Assembly: GCF_000227135.1 (NCBI RefSeq)
Contig: NC_018235.1
Coordinates: forward strand, 1 to 64,000
Source of the DNA: Leishmania donovani
Taxonomy: Eukaryota; Euglenozoa; Kinetoplastea; Trypanosomatida; Trypanosomatidae
DNA: 64,000 nucleotides
Reading direction: 5' to 3'
Numbering within the stretch: position 1 is the stretch's first letter; the number at the start of each line of letters is the position of its first letter. Positions 30,004-38,194 of the stretch are shown in pieces. The notes below the pieces were generated by a model, which saw nothing but the letters and a program-made list of their open reading frames with translations, was not told the DNA's origin and did not search any database. The translations under genes were made by a program, and so were the position numbers.

Positions 30004-30699
30004 ACTCCCCTCTCTACGCGTCACGTCACGTCACGTCGGAACGTTTCGTATTTCTTAAGCGTTCCTTTCTTTTTTTTTATCTGTTCTCGTTCTCCTCTTC
30101 GCCTCCCGCCGTCTGTGTTCTGCACAGCGCTCAACATGACCCACGCACTCACACCCCCAAGCACACATCACGAACGCGCACATGTGAATGTACACGCATC
30201 CCTCTCCACCCCAGGCTGCTACTCTGGACTGCTCTCCGAGAACGGAATGTGGACGTGCCTTCGTCTGTTTCTTTCGTCAGCGCGTATGGTGTTGACGAGT
30301 GTGTCGGGTTTTAAGCAGGCGTGTACCGGGCGCTGCTGCGTGTGTGTGTGCGTCTTTCATGCTTGGTAATGGTAGGCTCTTTGCTTGTCAGTACACAACA
30401 AAACTAGCAGCAGCTAGAAAGGCATCGGTGCAGCCACTTAGCGGCTACCGAAGAGGCCGCCGCCCCCCCCCCCCACGTTTCTCCGAGCGTTGCTCATCTT
30501 TCGCATGTGGGAAGCGGCTGGGCCACTTGTGCAATGCTATGGATGGTTTCGCGCTCTGGTTCATGCTTCGTCCCGAGTGCTAACCTTCTTCCTCTTTTGT
30601 TCAGCACGGGCGAAGACGCTTGTCATCTAATCAAACGCTCTCACACACGGTGCTAGACGCAAGCAGTACAACACGCCATCCGTTGCCTCGTCAGTCGAG
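30004..30699. other. Intergenic, 0.7 kb, with ACGTC pentamer repeat and C run
   Basis: No gene. Immediately after the phosphatase stop, 30017-30037 carries about four tandem ACGTC-type pentamers. A run of Cs lies at about 30463-30474. Confidence 0.55.
30584..30604 (+). promoter_or_regulatory. Trans-splice acceptor for the coiled-coil gene
   Basis: Uninterrupted pyrimidine tract CCTTCTTCCTCTTTTGTTCAG with AG at 30603-30604, 96 nt before ATG 30700. A textbook acceptor. Confidence 0.7.
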
Positions 30700-32970
30700 A
30701 TGGCATCGCCGCAGTACTCCACTCCGTATTCAGTGCTGAGCTACCCCACCTACACTCCCCTCTCCGTGGCGCCTGTTAAGGAGAATGGATCGCCGGTGGA
30801 TACGGATCTCTCGCTACTTCGTGCTGCTGTGAGAACGGATGTGGCCCATCAGCAAGCAGCACCGTCGCCTGCGCTCCAGCGGATGGGCACGCCGTCTGCA
30901 GCGGCCAACAGCTGGGCTGGGTGCCGTGCGCCAGACGTCGGGACGGCCTCTCGAGTGCAGCCTGGTGAGTTGCTCTCTGCTACCCCTCACCTCACTCGTG
31001 TCAACGCCCCGCTCTACGCCCCACCTGGCGCAGTGAAGATGGAGTCAGGGCTACGCGGCGGTGTGTCTCCCTCCGTGCCCGCCGCTCAGCCATACTACAA
31101 CGACATTGCTAGCATCCGAGATCTGCCCACTGTGCCCTTGACGCATCAACTCCCTTCTCCCTCCCGCGCTCATGCGCTGGTGGTGGACGGAACGGAGGTG
31201 GAAGTACAGTCTGATGTGGTTTCGGTCTCGCAGGCCGCGCCGAACTTGTGCGCTTTTCAGCAGGAGTGTCAGTCCCTTCTGGCACTGCTGAACGCTTCCT
31301 CTCGCCCGCGGCGGGTGACACCGCCGCCGAGCAGCGCGGTCGCCCCTTCGCAAACTCCGCCTTCACCCACCTCGAAGGCTGATTCCACTGGCGCCCTGGA
31401 GCCTGCCGTTCACAAGGAAAGGCAACCGGTGACCATCCCGTTAGCTCACGAGCCGGTATCGACCTTATCTTCCGCAGAGGAGTCGCCGCCATCGCCATCT
31501 GTGGTATCGGAAAGGGTGGGTGTGGGGGTGGCTACAGCGGCCCCTGCGCATTCAACAACGTACGCGCAGCTGATGCAGGAGATGGACGATCTTGCCGGCC
31601 TGCTGAACAAAGAGGAGGAGGGCTTTCGGGGGCAGCACAGCGCGGCGTCTCGACAGCACAGCGAAACCGGAGCTACACCAGCACACGGGGCTAGGGGTGA
31701 TTACGCGGCTCCCATCGCACCGCTGCCATGCGTGAGGGTGACGAGCTCGTTGGCGGACACCCCTGAGAAGCAACGCCGACAGGCGGTTTCGATGCACCGG
31801 CGCGATCGATCTCAGAATCCTTCGCTGTCTCCTCTTCTTGCTCCGAGAGCGGCAGAGTTGGTGCACGCCCCGACGAGTCCCTTGTGGGCAGCGCAGCTAC
31901 TGAAGTGGATTATCTACCTTGTGGAGCAGCGACAGAGCGCGCTGCAGCGCATCCAAGCTTTTGAGGACGCCCGTGCACCTGGCCGGCGTGGGGCGTGCGC
32001 CGGCACCGTCGCTGGAGAATCAGCCGCTACCGCACCGCCCTCAGCGATCCGCGTGACGGAGGGGCTGCTGCAACTGCTGCGCTCCCTCAACACGGAGACC
32101 GGCGATGTGGATAAGTGGACCGTTTCCGAGAAACGACACATGTGCACGCGCATCGCAAACCTTCTGGCAGAGATGACAGCGACGGAAGAGGATGCGATGG
32201 CAGATCTCCTGAACGATGCCGCAGCAGGGGCCACGCTGGAGCGGGAAATCACTGCCAAAGAGCCAAGCGCTACTGTTTCAGCGGCACCGCCACCGTCGAG
32301 TGCTGTCTCGGAGGCGTATCGGCAAGACATGATGGACACACTTACTCTCCTCGACCAAATCTCGCAGGAGAACAAGACGCTGAAGCTGCGTGTGGAGGAG
32401 GCGCAAGGGCAAGCCACACGGCTGGGTGATGAAGTGGAGCGCGAAAGATCCGCGAACATGGAACTGGGCAAGTACTTCGATCAACTTGCCGCAGATAACA
32501 GCAGGCTTACCGCAGAACTGAGTGGAATGGAGTCCAAGCTGAGGCAAGCAGAGGCGGTGGTCAAATCGGTATCGCAGGAGGAGTTGTTGCGCAACCAGCT
32601 AGACCGTCAGACGCTACACTTGCGCGATGTGCGCGCCGAGCTGGATGACGTGAAGGACGAGAGCAACACGCTGCGAAAGACTATTCTGCAGCTGCGAGAC
32701 GCGCTGGTGCGACACCGAGCCGTCATTGACCTGCTGACGCGCCGCCGGCGTGAGCGAGAGCGCGCTGCGGCGGCGGCATCAAGACGATCGGGCAGCCGGC
32801 ACGCTCTCAGTCCGCGGTTTCAAAGCCCTTCCATGCAACTCATCGAGGACATTCTCTCCGGTGCCTGCGACCCGCCGTCGTCCTCATCGTCCTCGCCACC
32901 GTCAGCAGTGAAGTACTCATGCGACGATGATGCTGGTGGGGACTTTAGCGCTCCCTCACCCCCACGGTGA
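30700..32970 (+). CDS. Hypothetical protein with C-terminal coiled coil
   Basis: A 756-residue protein I do not recognise. The first about 400 residues are Ser/Pro/Ala-rich and probably disordered, interrupted by two short amphipathic motifs of similar shape: FQQECQSLLALLN near residue 186 and YAQLMQEMDDLAGLLNKEE at 288-306. A helical segment lies at about 395-520. A coiled coil follows at about 538-690 (heptads in QISQENKTLKLRVEEAQ and ELDDVKDESNTLRKTILQLR) and then a basic RRRRERERAAAAASRR patch. A Ser-rich tail ends the protein. The architecture is that of a cytoskeletal, basal-body or scaffold protein, but nothing identifies which. A good splice acceptor supports ATG 30700. Confidence 0.88.
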   Translation: MASPQYSTPYSVLSYPTYTPLSVAPVKENGSPVDTDLSLLRAAVRTDVAHQQAAPSPALQRMGTPSAAANSWAGCRAPDVGTASRVQPGELLSATPHLTRVNAPLYAPPGAVKMESGLRGGVSPSVPAAQPYYNDIASIRDLPTVPLTHQLPSPSRAHALVVDGTEVEVQSDVVSVSQAAPNLCAFQQECQSLLALLNASSRPRRVTPPPSSAVAPSQTPPSPTSKADSTGALEPAVHKERQPVTIPLAHEPVSTLSSAEESPPSPSVVSERVGVGVATAAPAHSTTYAQLMQEMDDLAGLLNKEEEGFRGQHSAASRQHSETGATPAHGARGDYAAPIAPLPCVRVTSSLADTPEKQRRQAVSMHRRDRSQNPSLSPLLAPRAAELVHAPTSPLWAAQLLKWIIYLVEQRQSALQRIQAFEDARAPGRRGACAGTVAGESAATAPPSAIRVTEGLLQLLRSLNTETGDVDKWTVSEKRHMCTRIANLLAEMTATEEDAMADLLNDAAAGATLEREITAKEPSATVSAAPPPSSAVSEAYRQDMMDTLTLLDQISQENKTLKLRVEEAQGQATRLGDEVERERSANMELGKYFDQLAADNSRLTAELSGMESKLRQAEAVVKSVSQEELLRNQLDRQTLHLRDVRAELDDVKDESNTLRKTILQLRDALVRHRAVIDLLTRRRRERERAAAAASRRSGSRHALSPRFQSPSMQLIEDILSGACDPPSSSSSSPPSAVKYSCDDDAGGDFSAPSPPR

Positions 32971-33273
32971 AGTCAGCGCTGGCCAGCTCTTCGCTTGTCA
33001 TCACAATTGTTTCTCTAGTGTTGTTGTTTTCTGTTGTTTCGCACCCCTTTAGATCTGCGCACATTCGGGGGCGGGGCGAGGAGGTGGGGGTGGGTGGAAG
33101 AGGTCATGCGTGCAACGTCTCAAACATGCAGACGGAGCACGCCCCCTTCTCCCTCAGCACCTTTTTCCTCATTCCGAGCCCCCCTTGAAAGCACACTCAC
33201 GCATAGATGCCTTCCTGCGACTGGCTCGTCACTCCAGGTGGCTGTCGGTTTGTGCGATGATGAGACGGCGCAC

Positions 33274-34102
33274 ATGCACACAAGGCTGTCCACGTACTGG
33301 GACATCGACAGACCCTTGTGACCATGGACGCTTCTTTCCGCTTCGTTCTCTGTTCTTTTCGCGCCCGTTGATGACAGGAGCACACCCCTCCGTGCGTGGC
33401 ACCTCAGGGACCAGTGCATCCCCACTCGCTGTGGAGCAAAGCCAAGTAGAGCCCCACCCCCTCCCTGCTAAATGGCCGAGTCGCTTCTGGTGGTGGTGAC
33501 AGGGCCAAGCGCCTGCGACCCAGCGAGCGTCAGAGCGATGGATCGCCGCGGATGTTGACGGTCAGGTCTCCTGGATGGCGCTGCATCGGAGCAAGCTGCG
33601 GCAGTGAGCACGCGCCTGTGTCANNNNNNNNNNNNNNNNNNNNNNNNNNNNNNNNNNNNNNNNNNNNNNNNNNNNNNNNNNNNNNNNNNNNNNNNNNNNN
33701 NNNNNNNNNNNNNNNNNNNNNNNNNNNNNNNNNNNNNNNNNNNNNNNNNNNNATGCACACAAGGCTGTCCACGTACTGGGACATCGACAGACCCTTGTGA
33801 CCATGGACGCTTCTTTCCGCTTCGTTCTCTGTTCTTTTCGCGCCCGTTGATGACAGGAGCACACCCCTCCGTGCGTGGCACCTCAGGGACCAGTGCATCC
33901 CCACTCGCTGTGGAGCAAAGCCAAGTAGAGCCCCACCCCCTCCCTGCTAAATGGCCGAGTCGCTTCTGGTGGTGGTGACAGGGCCAAGCGCCTGCGACCC
34001 AGCGAGCGTCAGAGCGATGGATCGCCGCGGATGTTGACGGTCAGGTCTCCTGGATGGCGCTGCATCGGAGCAAGCTGCGGCAGTGAGCACGCGCCTGTGT
34101 CA
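33274..34102. repeat. Exact 350-bp direct repeat around an N-gap (unmerged contig overlap)
   Basis: 33274-33623 and 33753-34102 are the same wherever I compared them line by line. They lie immediately either side of the N run 33624-33752. The most economical explanation is that two contig ends overlap and were joined with a spacer instead of being merged. Confidence 0.85.
33624..33752. other. Assembly gap (129 N)
   Basis: Run of N. Flanked by identical 350-bp sequence, so probably no genuine sequence is missing. Confidence 0.98.
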
Positions 34103-34899
34103 CCCATGTGATGGGTAGTGTGCCAGCGCGACTCGAACGCATCTCACCAGACCCCCTCACAAGGCCCACTGCTGGTGTGGGGAGTCAGGGTGTCACGCCG
34201 AGGGGGACGCACGAGGTATGGCGACTGGCATGACTGGCAGCGGCTGTGGGGCGACCTGCGAGGCGGGTACGGCTCGAGTGTGAGGCAGGGGCCGTCCTCC
34301 GGTCGCTTTGTGGGGGGGGGAGGCGGCACGGCTGCACTGGCTCTTCCCCGCGGCTGCTGAGAGCCCGGGTGGGCTCGTGAGATGGTCGGGGCAAAGCAGA
34401 CCCCTAACGCTTGCGCTTTCGCAGAGAGCGGACCCGCGGAGCAAGTAGAGCCCCACCCCCTCCCTGCTAAATGGCCGAGTCGCTTCTGGTGGTGGTGACA
34501 GGGCCAAGCGCCTGCGACCCAGCGAGCGTCAGAGCGATGGATCGCCGCGGATGTTGACGGTCAGGTCTCCTGGATGGCGCTGCATCGGAGCAAGCTGCGG
34601 CAGTGAGCACGCGCCTGTGTCACCCATGTGATGGGTAGTGTGCCAGCGCGACTCGAACGCATCTCACCAGACCCCCTCACAAGGCCCACTGCTGGTGTGG
34701 GGAGTCAGGGTGTCACGCCGAGGGGGACGCACGAGGTATGGCGACTGGCATGACTGGCAGCGGCTGTGGGGCGACCTGCGAGGCGGGTACGGCTCGAGTG
34801 TGAGGCAGGGGCCGTCCTCCGGTCGCTTTGTGGGGGGGGGAGGCGGCACGGCTGCACTGGCTCTTCCCCGCGGCTGCTGAGAGCCCGGGTGGGCTCGTG
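33922..34899. repeat. 520-bp tandem duplication, candidate SIDER-like intergenic element
   Basis: The segment starting at 33922 (CAAGTAGAGCCCC) recurs at 34442 with a constant 520-bp offset and no difference seen over 458 bp, until the next gap. The junctions share GGAGCAA microhomology. The unit is GC-rich, contains a long G run (about 34312-34320), and carries the small hairpin ACCCAT-GTG-ATGGGT (34102-34116). Size and position in a long 3' intergenic region resemble Leishmania SIDER degenerate retroposons, but I cannot confirm that assignment. True copy number is unresolved. Confidence 0.75.
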
Positions 34900-35027
34900 N
34901 NNNNNNNNNNNNNNNNNNNNNNNNNNNNNNNNNNNNNNNNNNNNNNNNNNNNNNNNNNNNNNNNNNNNNNNNNNNNNNNNNNNNNNNNNNNNNNNNNNNN
35001 NNNNNNNNNNNNNNNNNNNNNNNNNNN
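34900..35027. other. Assembly gap (128 N)
   Basis: Run of N. The 61 bases before it (34839-34899) recur directly after it (35028-35088), again indicating overlapping contig ends inside the 520-bp repeat. Confidence 0.98.
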
Positions 35028-35800
35028 GGAGGCGGCACGGCTGCACTGGCTCTTCCCCGCGGCTGCTGAGAGCCCGGGTGGGCTCGTGAGATGGTCGGGG
35101 CAAAGCAGACCCCTAACGCTTGCGCTTTCGCAGAGAGCGGACCCGCGGAGGTATCCAATTCTATTTTTCGTTCCTCACCCCACCCTAACCACGGTCTCCA
35201 GCGGCTGCTCATACCCCTCCCCCTCTCCTCCGGTTTGGCGTGTCGCGGTGCCGCAGTGTTTGTTCATGCGTTTGACTGACCAGTTGTGGAGATCCGCGAA
35301 CGCCTCTTTCTCCGTCCACTCTGACCCCTCCCCCTCGTAATTGTTTAGGCTTCCCACTGGTTGTGTTTGCTGCTGGTACCCAAAAACAGAAGACGCATGC
35401 GAGATCCGTGGAGTAGCGGACAAGGGCGATGCCGGTGACAGCGATGATGTAAGCCTCAGTCAGCAGACCCTAGCGGCCCTCAGCAGCTATGGCCGACAAT
35501 CCTGGGCTCTACCTCACTCCCTCCACGAAACCAACAAAACAGAAGCCAACCCCGCGTGCGACTCGTTCTACAATGCATCCTTCTCAGCGACGCGCATAGA
35601 GGATAACCCGCCGGGGGGAGGTGGTGCGCTTCGGTGTCTAGAGTGAGGCCCCCCCTCTGCCCCACACTGCAGCCTGTTCTTTCTCGCTGGTACGTCTGCT
35701 GCTTCTTCCGTTGCGTCTGCATGTCACGGTATGCATTGGCCCCCCTCCCCCGACATACACACACACACACACACAACGGTGCTCTTCCTGACACTGATTT

Positions 35801-35849
35801 CCTCTCTTCTCCCGTTTCACTCTTTTGGGACTTTCCTGAACCGCCACAG
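35801..35849 (+). promoter_or_regulatory. Probable trans-splice acceptor for the 270-residue protein gene
   Basis: C/T-rich tract (CCTCTCTTCTCCCGTTTCAC onward) ending in CCACAG with AG at 35848-35849, about 133 nt before the ATG at 35982. It lies inside the open frame that extends upstream, arguing against a longer protein. Confidence 0.5.
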
Positions 35850-35981
35850 TCCGGTGTCGCACCCCGTACGGTGCAGCAGGGAGGCATTGCAGAGCGCGCG
35901 CGCGTGCACGTGTGTGTGTTTGTGCTAGCACGTCTACTAGACGAGTCTTCAGTGCGCTTCGTCTCTCGCATAGGCACACCC

Positions 35982-36794
35982 ATGATGCTCCGTGGAACCA
36001 GTTGCGCCCTGGCGCGCAGCTTCCGCGCTAATCTCAAGTACCCCTCGCTCGTGTCGTACAACAAGCTCCCGTGGGAGGTGGTGAGTCATGACAGCACGAA
36101 GCTGCACATGCACCTCGCCCCAAACTACGAGCAACTTCTGACGCTCGCCGCGGTGACAGATGTGCCGCACTTGGCGTTGGCGTCGCACCTCATCGTGCCG
36201 GAGGCGGAGCGGCTGCGCGTGATGCCCGGTGTAGTGTACCTTCTAGGTGGCCAGGCTGCTCACGAGAACCCGTCGACCTTCACGGCGTACCGGATCGCCG
36301 ATCCGACCTCGTTGCAGTATTACGGTCGCATCCACCATAACCTGGCGCCGATTCGGCGGGTGGACATGTGCACCTCAGCTGACTTGCGGCTCCTCTGCCT
36401 CGCCATGCACTTTGATGGTGTACTCACGACCACATCGGCTGGCTCCACCCTTGATGGCGTCACCACCGCGTCGCAGGAGGGCCATTTTTCGCTCTTCTAC
36501 TTCTTCCGCCCCAATCGTCCGGCGAACGAGCTGACGCAGCCGTTTGAGAAGTTCTACCAACACCGGCCGTCCCTCGCCAGTTTAGACGCCTTCAACGCAG
36601 CCTCGCCTGGCAAGGCGGAGTCATGGACACCGGTGCTGCAGGCGCCGCGGCGTACGGCGGAGAAGGCGAGACTTACCCCGGCAGAGCCGTATCGCCCGCC
36701 GCAGAATTATCTGATGGGGCTGGCAGAGCGTCTCGGTGTCCGCCCTGGCAACGCTTTTGGCCGTCGATCCCTGATGTGGGGCACATGGTTCTAG
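35982..36794 (+). CDS. Conserved-looking hypothetical protein, probable mitochondrial targeting
   Basis: A 270-residue protein of unknown function. The N-terminus MMLRGTSCALARSFRANLKY is rich in Arg and Ser and lacks acidic residues, typical of a mitochondrial presequence. The body is globular, with aromatic-rich segments (RIADPTSLQYYGRIHHN, FSLFYFFRPNRP) and a C-terminus ending MWGTWF. No transmembrane helix is evident. Such small Arg-leader proteins are often kinetoplast ribosome or RNA-processing components in trypanosomatids, but no specific family is recognised. The frame is open from 35634, but the upstream part is leader-like (His-Thr runs from a CA microsatellite) and contains the splice acceptor. 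ATG 35985 is an equally possible start. Confidence 0.85.
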   Translation: MMLRGTSCALARSFRANLKYPSLVSYNKLPWEVVSHDSTKLHMHLAPNYEQLLTLAAVTDVPHLALASHLIVPEAERLRVMPGVVYLLGGQAAHENPSTFTAYRIADPTSLQYYGRIHHNLAPIRRVDMCTSADLRLLCLAMHFDGVLTTTSAGSTLDGVTTASQEGHFSLFYFFRPNRPANELTQPFEKFYQHRPSLASLDAFNAASPGKAESWTPVLQAPRRTAEKARLTPAEPYRPPQNYLMGLAERLGVRPGNAFGRRSLMWGTWF

Positions 36795-37575
36795 CCCCTC
36801 TCCGCTGGTCTCCTCACCAACGCCACCCTCTTATGGGTGGTTCCACTGTGGATTCGACCGATGTCGTGGCTGCCACTCACGTGACATGCGACGCCGGCAG
36901 CGTGGCCCACCTCTGTTGGGGCTTTTTCTGCTTTCTGTTGTGGTGGTACCGGCTGTCTTGGCGTAAGCTCTCTGTGCTTGTATGGCGCTGGTGCTGTGGG
37001 TGTTCGCAGTGGGCACGCGGCATTCCCGCACGGCAGTGAGTGCAAGAGGCATTGGCGGTTCCTCAGAGCCCCTCTTTCTTTCGCTAACCTACGCTGAAAA
37101 AAAAAAGAAGTACGCCTCGGCAAGAAACGCCCCGCTGCGCATCCCCTCGTTCACCGCCGCCTTATGAACCCCTCCCCCTCCCTCGGGAGGACACGGTGAC
37201 CTCGTTGGAGGCGGCCGTGCTGGCTTTGGTGAGTCACTGTCGTGAGGGTTTTGTGCCGTGGCAACAGACTCACCAACCGCACATGCGGCGTGTGTGGCAG
37301 AATGCCCGGCGAAGTGGTGACGTTTTTTTTTTACATAACACATGGGGCTCAGCGTGAATGACTTCCGCCGCCCCTTACCCACTGTCTGGGCCTTCGCTCT
37401 TCTCTGACATCCTCCGCTCCTCTTCCGCCATCTGTATCGCGCTGCACTGGCTTCACCTCCATCCTGTGTCTCCTGCGTGTGGACGCAAGTAGTGTCCCCT
37501 CGAAGAACAGAGTGCCACCTTTAGACGCGTGCAGGGCACGACGTATTGCTCGAGACACCAGCACTGCAGACAAGA

Positions 37576-37599
37576 AACACAGGTGACGTCACCTGTGTT
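37576..37599. repeat. Perfect 24-bp palindrome centred on TGACGTCA
   Basis: AACACAGGTGAC (37576-37587) followed at once by GTCACCTGTGTT (37588-37599) with no loop. The core TGACGTCA is the classical bZIP/CRE palindrome. In RNA it would fold into a tight stem. It lies about 600 nt upstream of the repeat-protein start. Confidence 0.9.
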
Positions 37600-38140
37600 G
37601 TATCGTGTGTGTGCGTGTAGTTGCATCCACTACCAACGTCCACTGACTCTCTGCCGGCTCTGCTGCCCTTCCCCCACGCTGCCCCTGTTGCCGTTTCTTT
37701 CTCCAAAGGCGGCCGGAAGCGAGCGAAGCCGAGAGAGTCGTGGTGGTCGACGTGTCGTGTACCAAAGGCTCTGCTTCCCTCCCACCATCCATCTTCTAGA
37801 TCCTTCCTGCCCTTGCCGGCCCCTTCAGCGCTTTCTTCGTTGAGTTCTCGTGTGCTTGACTGCGCAGCTCGGTTTCTTTCCTTCGTGGCCGTAGATCGCA
37901 GTTACCGACGTCTCCCCCTTGGCTCGTCGCGTGCGGCGCGTTGTCTTGTTCGAGGAGGGAAGCGTTCTCTCCGCATGTCTCCTGCTTCACCTCTGGCGCC
38001 GTGTACGTCTTCTCCACTTCGCTTCGTTCTCTGCTACGTGGTGCGTTGCACGTTTTACTCGTGAGCGCTCTGCCACCTGCGCACCGACGTACACAAGCGT
38101 GCGTGTGCTCAAGGATCCGCGGCTTGCTCTGCGGCGCTCC

Positions 38141-38167
38141 GTCTGCCCCTCTCCCCCCTCGAAACAG
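38141..38167 (+). promoter_or_regulatory. Probable trans-splice acceptor for the L-x-R-T-x-S repeat protein
   Basis: Pyrimidine tract GTCTGCCCCTCTCCCCCCTC followed by AAACAG with AG at 38166-38167, 28 nt before ATG 38195. Confidence 0.6.
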
Positions 38168-38194
38168 CAAGAAGGCGTTGCACCCCTTCTAGCA

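Larger units (their letters stand above)
32971..35981. other. Intergenic with two assembly gaps and tandem repeat
   Basis: No coding region supported. Contains two N-gaps flanked by identical sequence, a 520-bp tandem duplication, and a (CA)n run at about 35757-35776. Allowing for unmerged overlaps, the real spacing between the flanking genes is at least several hundred bases shorter than it appears. Confidence 0.7.
36795..38194. other. Intergenic, 1.4 kb, with a perfect palindrome
   Basis: No gene. Contains a perfect 24-bp palindrome at 37576-37599 and a pyrimidine-rich 5' region preceding the repeat-protein gene. Frames in 37529-38194 are leader translations without an ATG in the gene's own frame. 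Confidence 0.55.

Noticed and set aside
34130..34174. Minus-strand B-box-like GTTCGAGTC with an A-box-like CAGCAGTGGG in the 520-bp repeat
   Set aside because: The A-box match lacks two consensus positions, the spacing is short and no tRNA fold forms. Too weak to call a pol III promoter or a tRNA-derived SINE.
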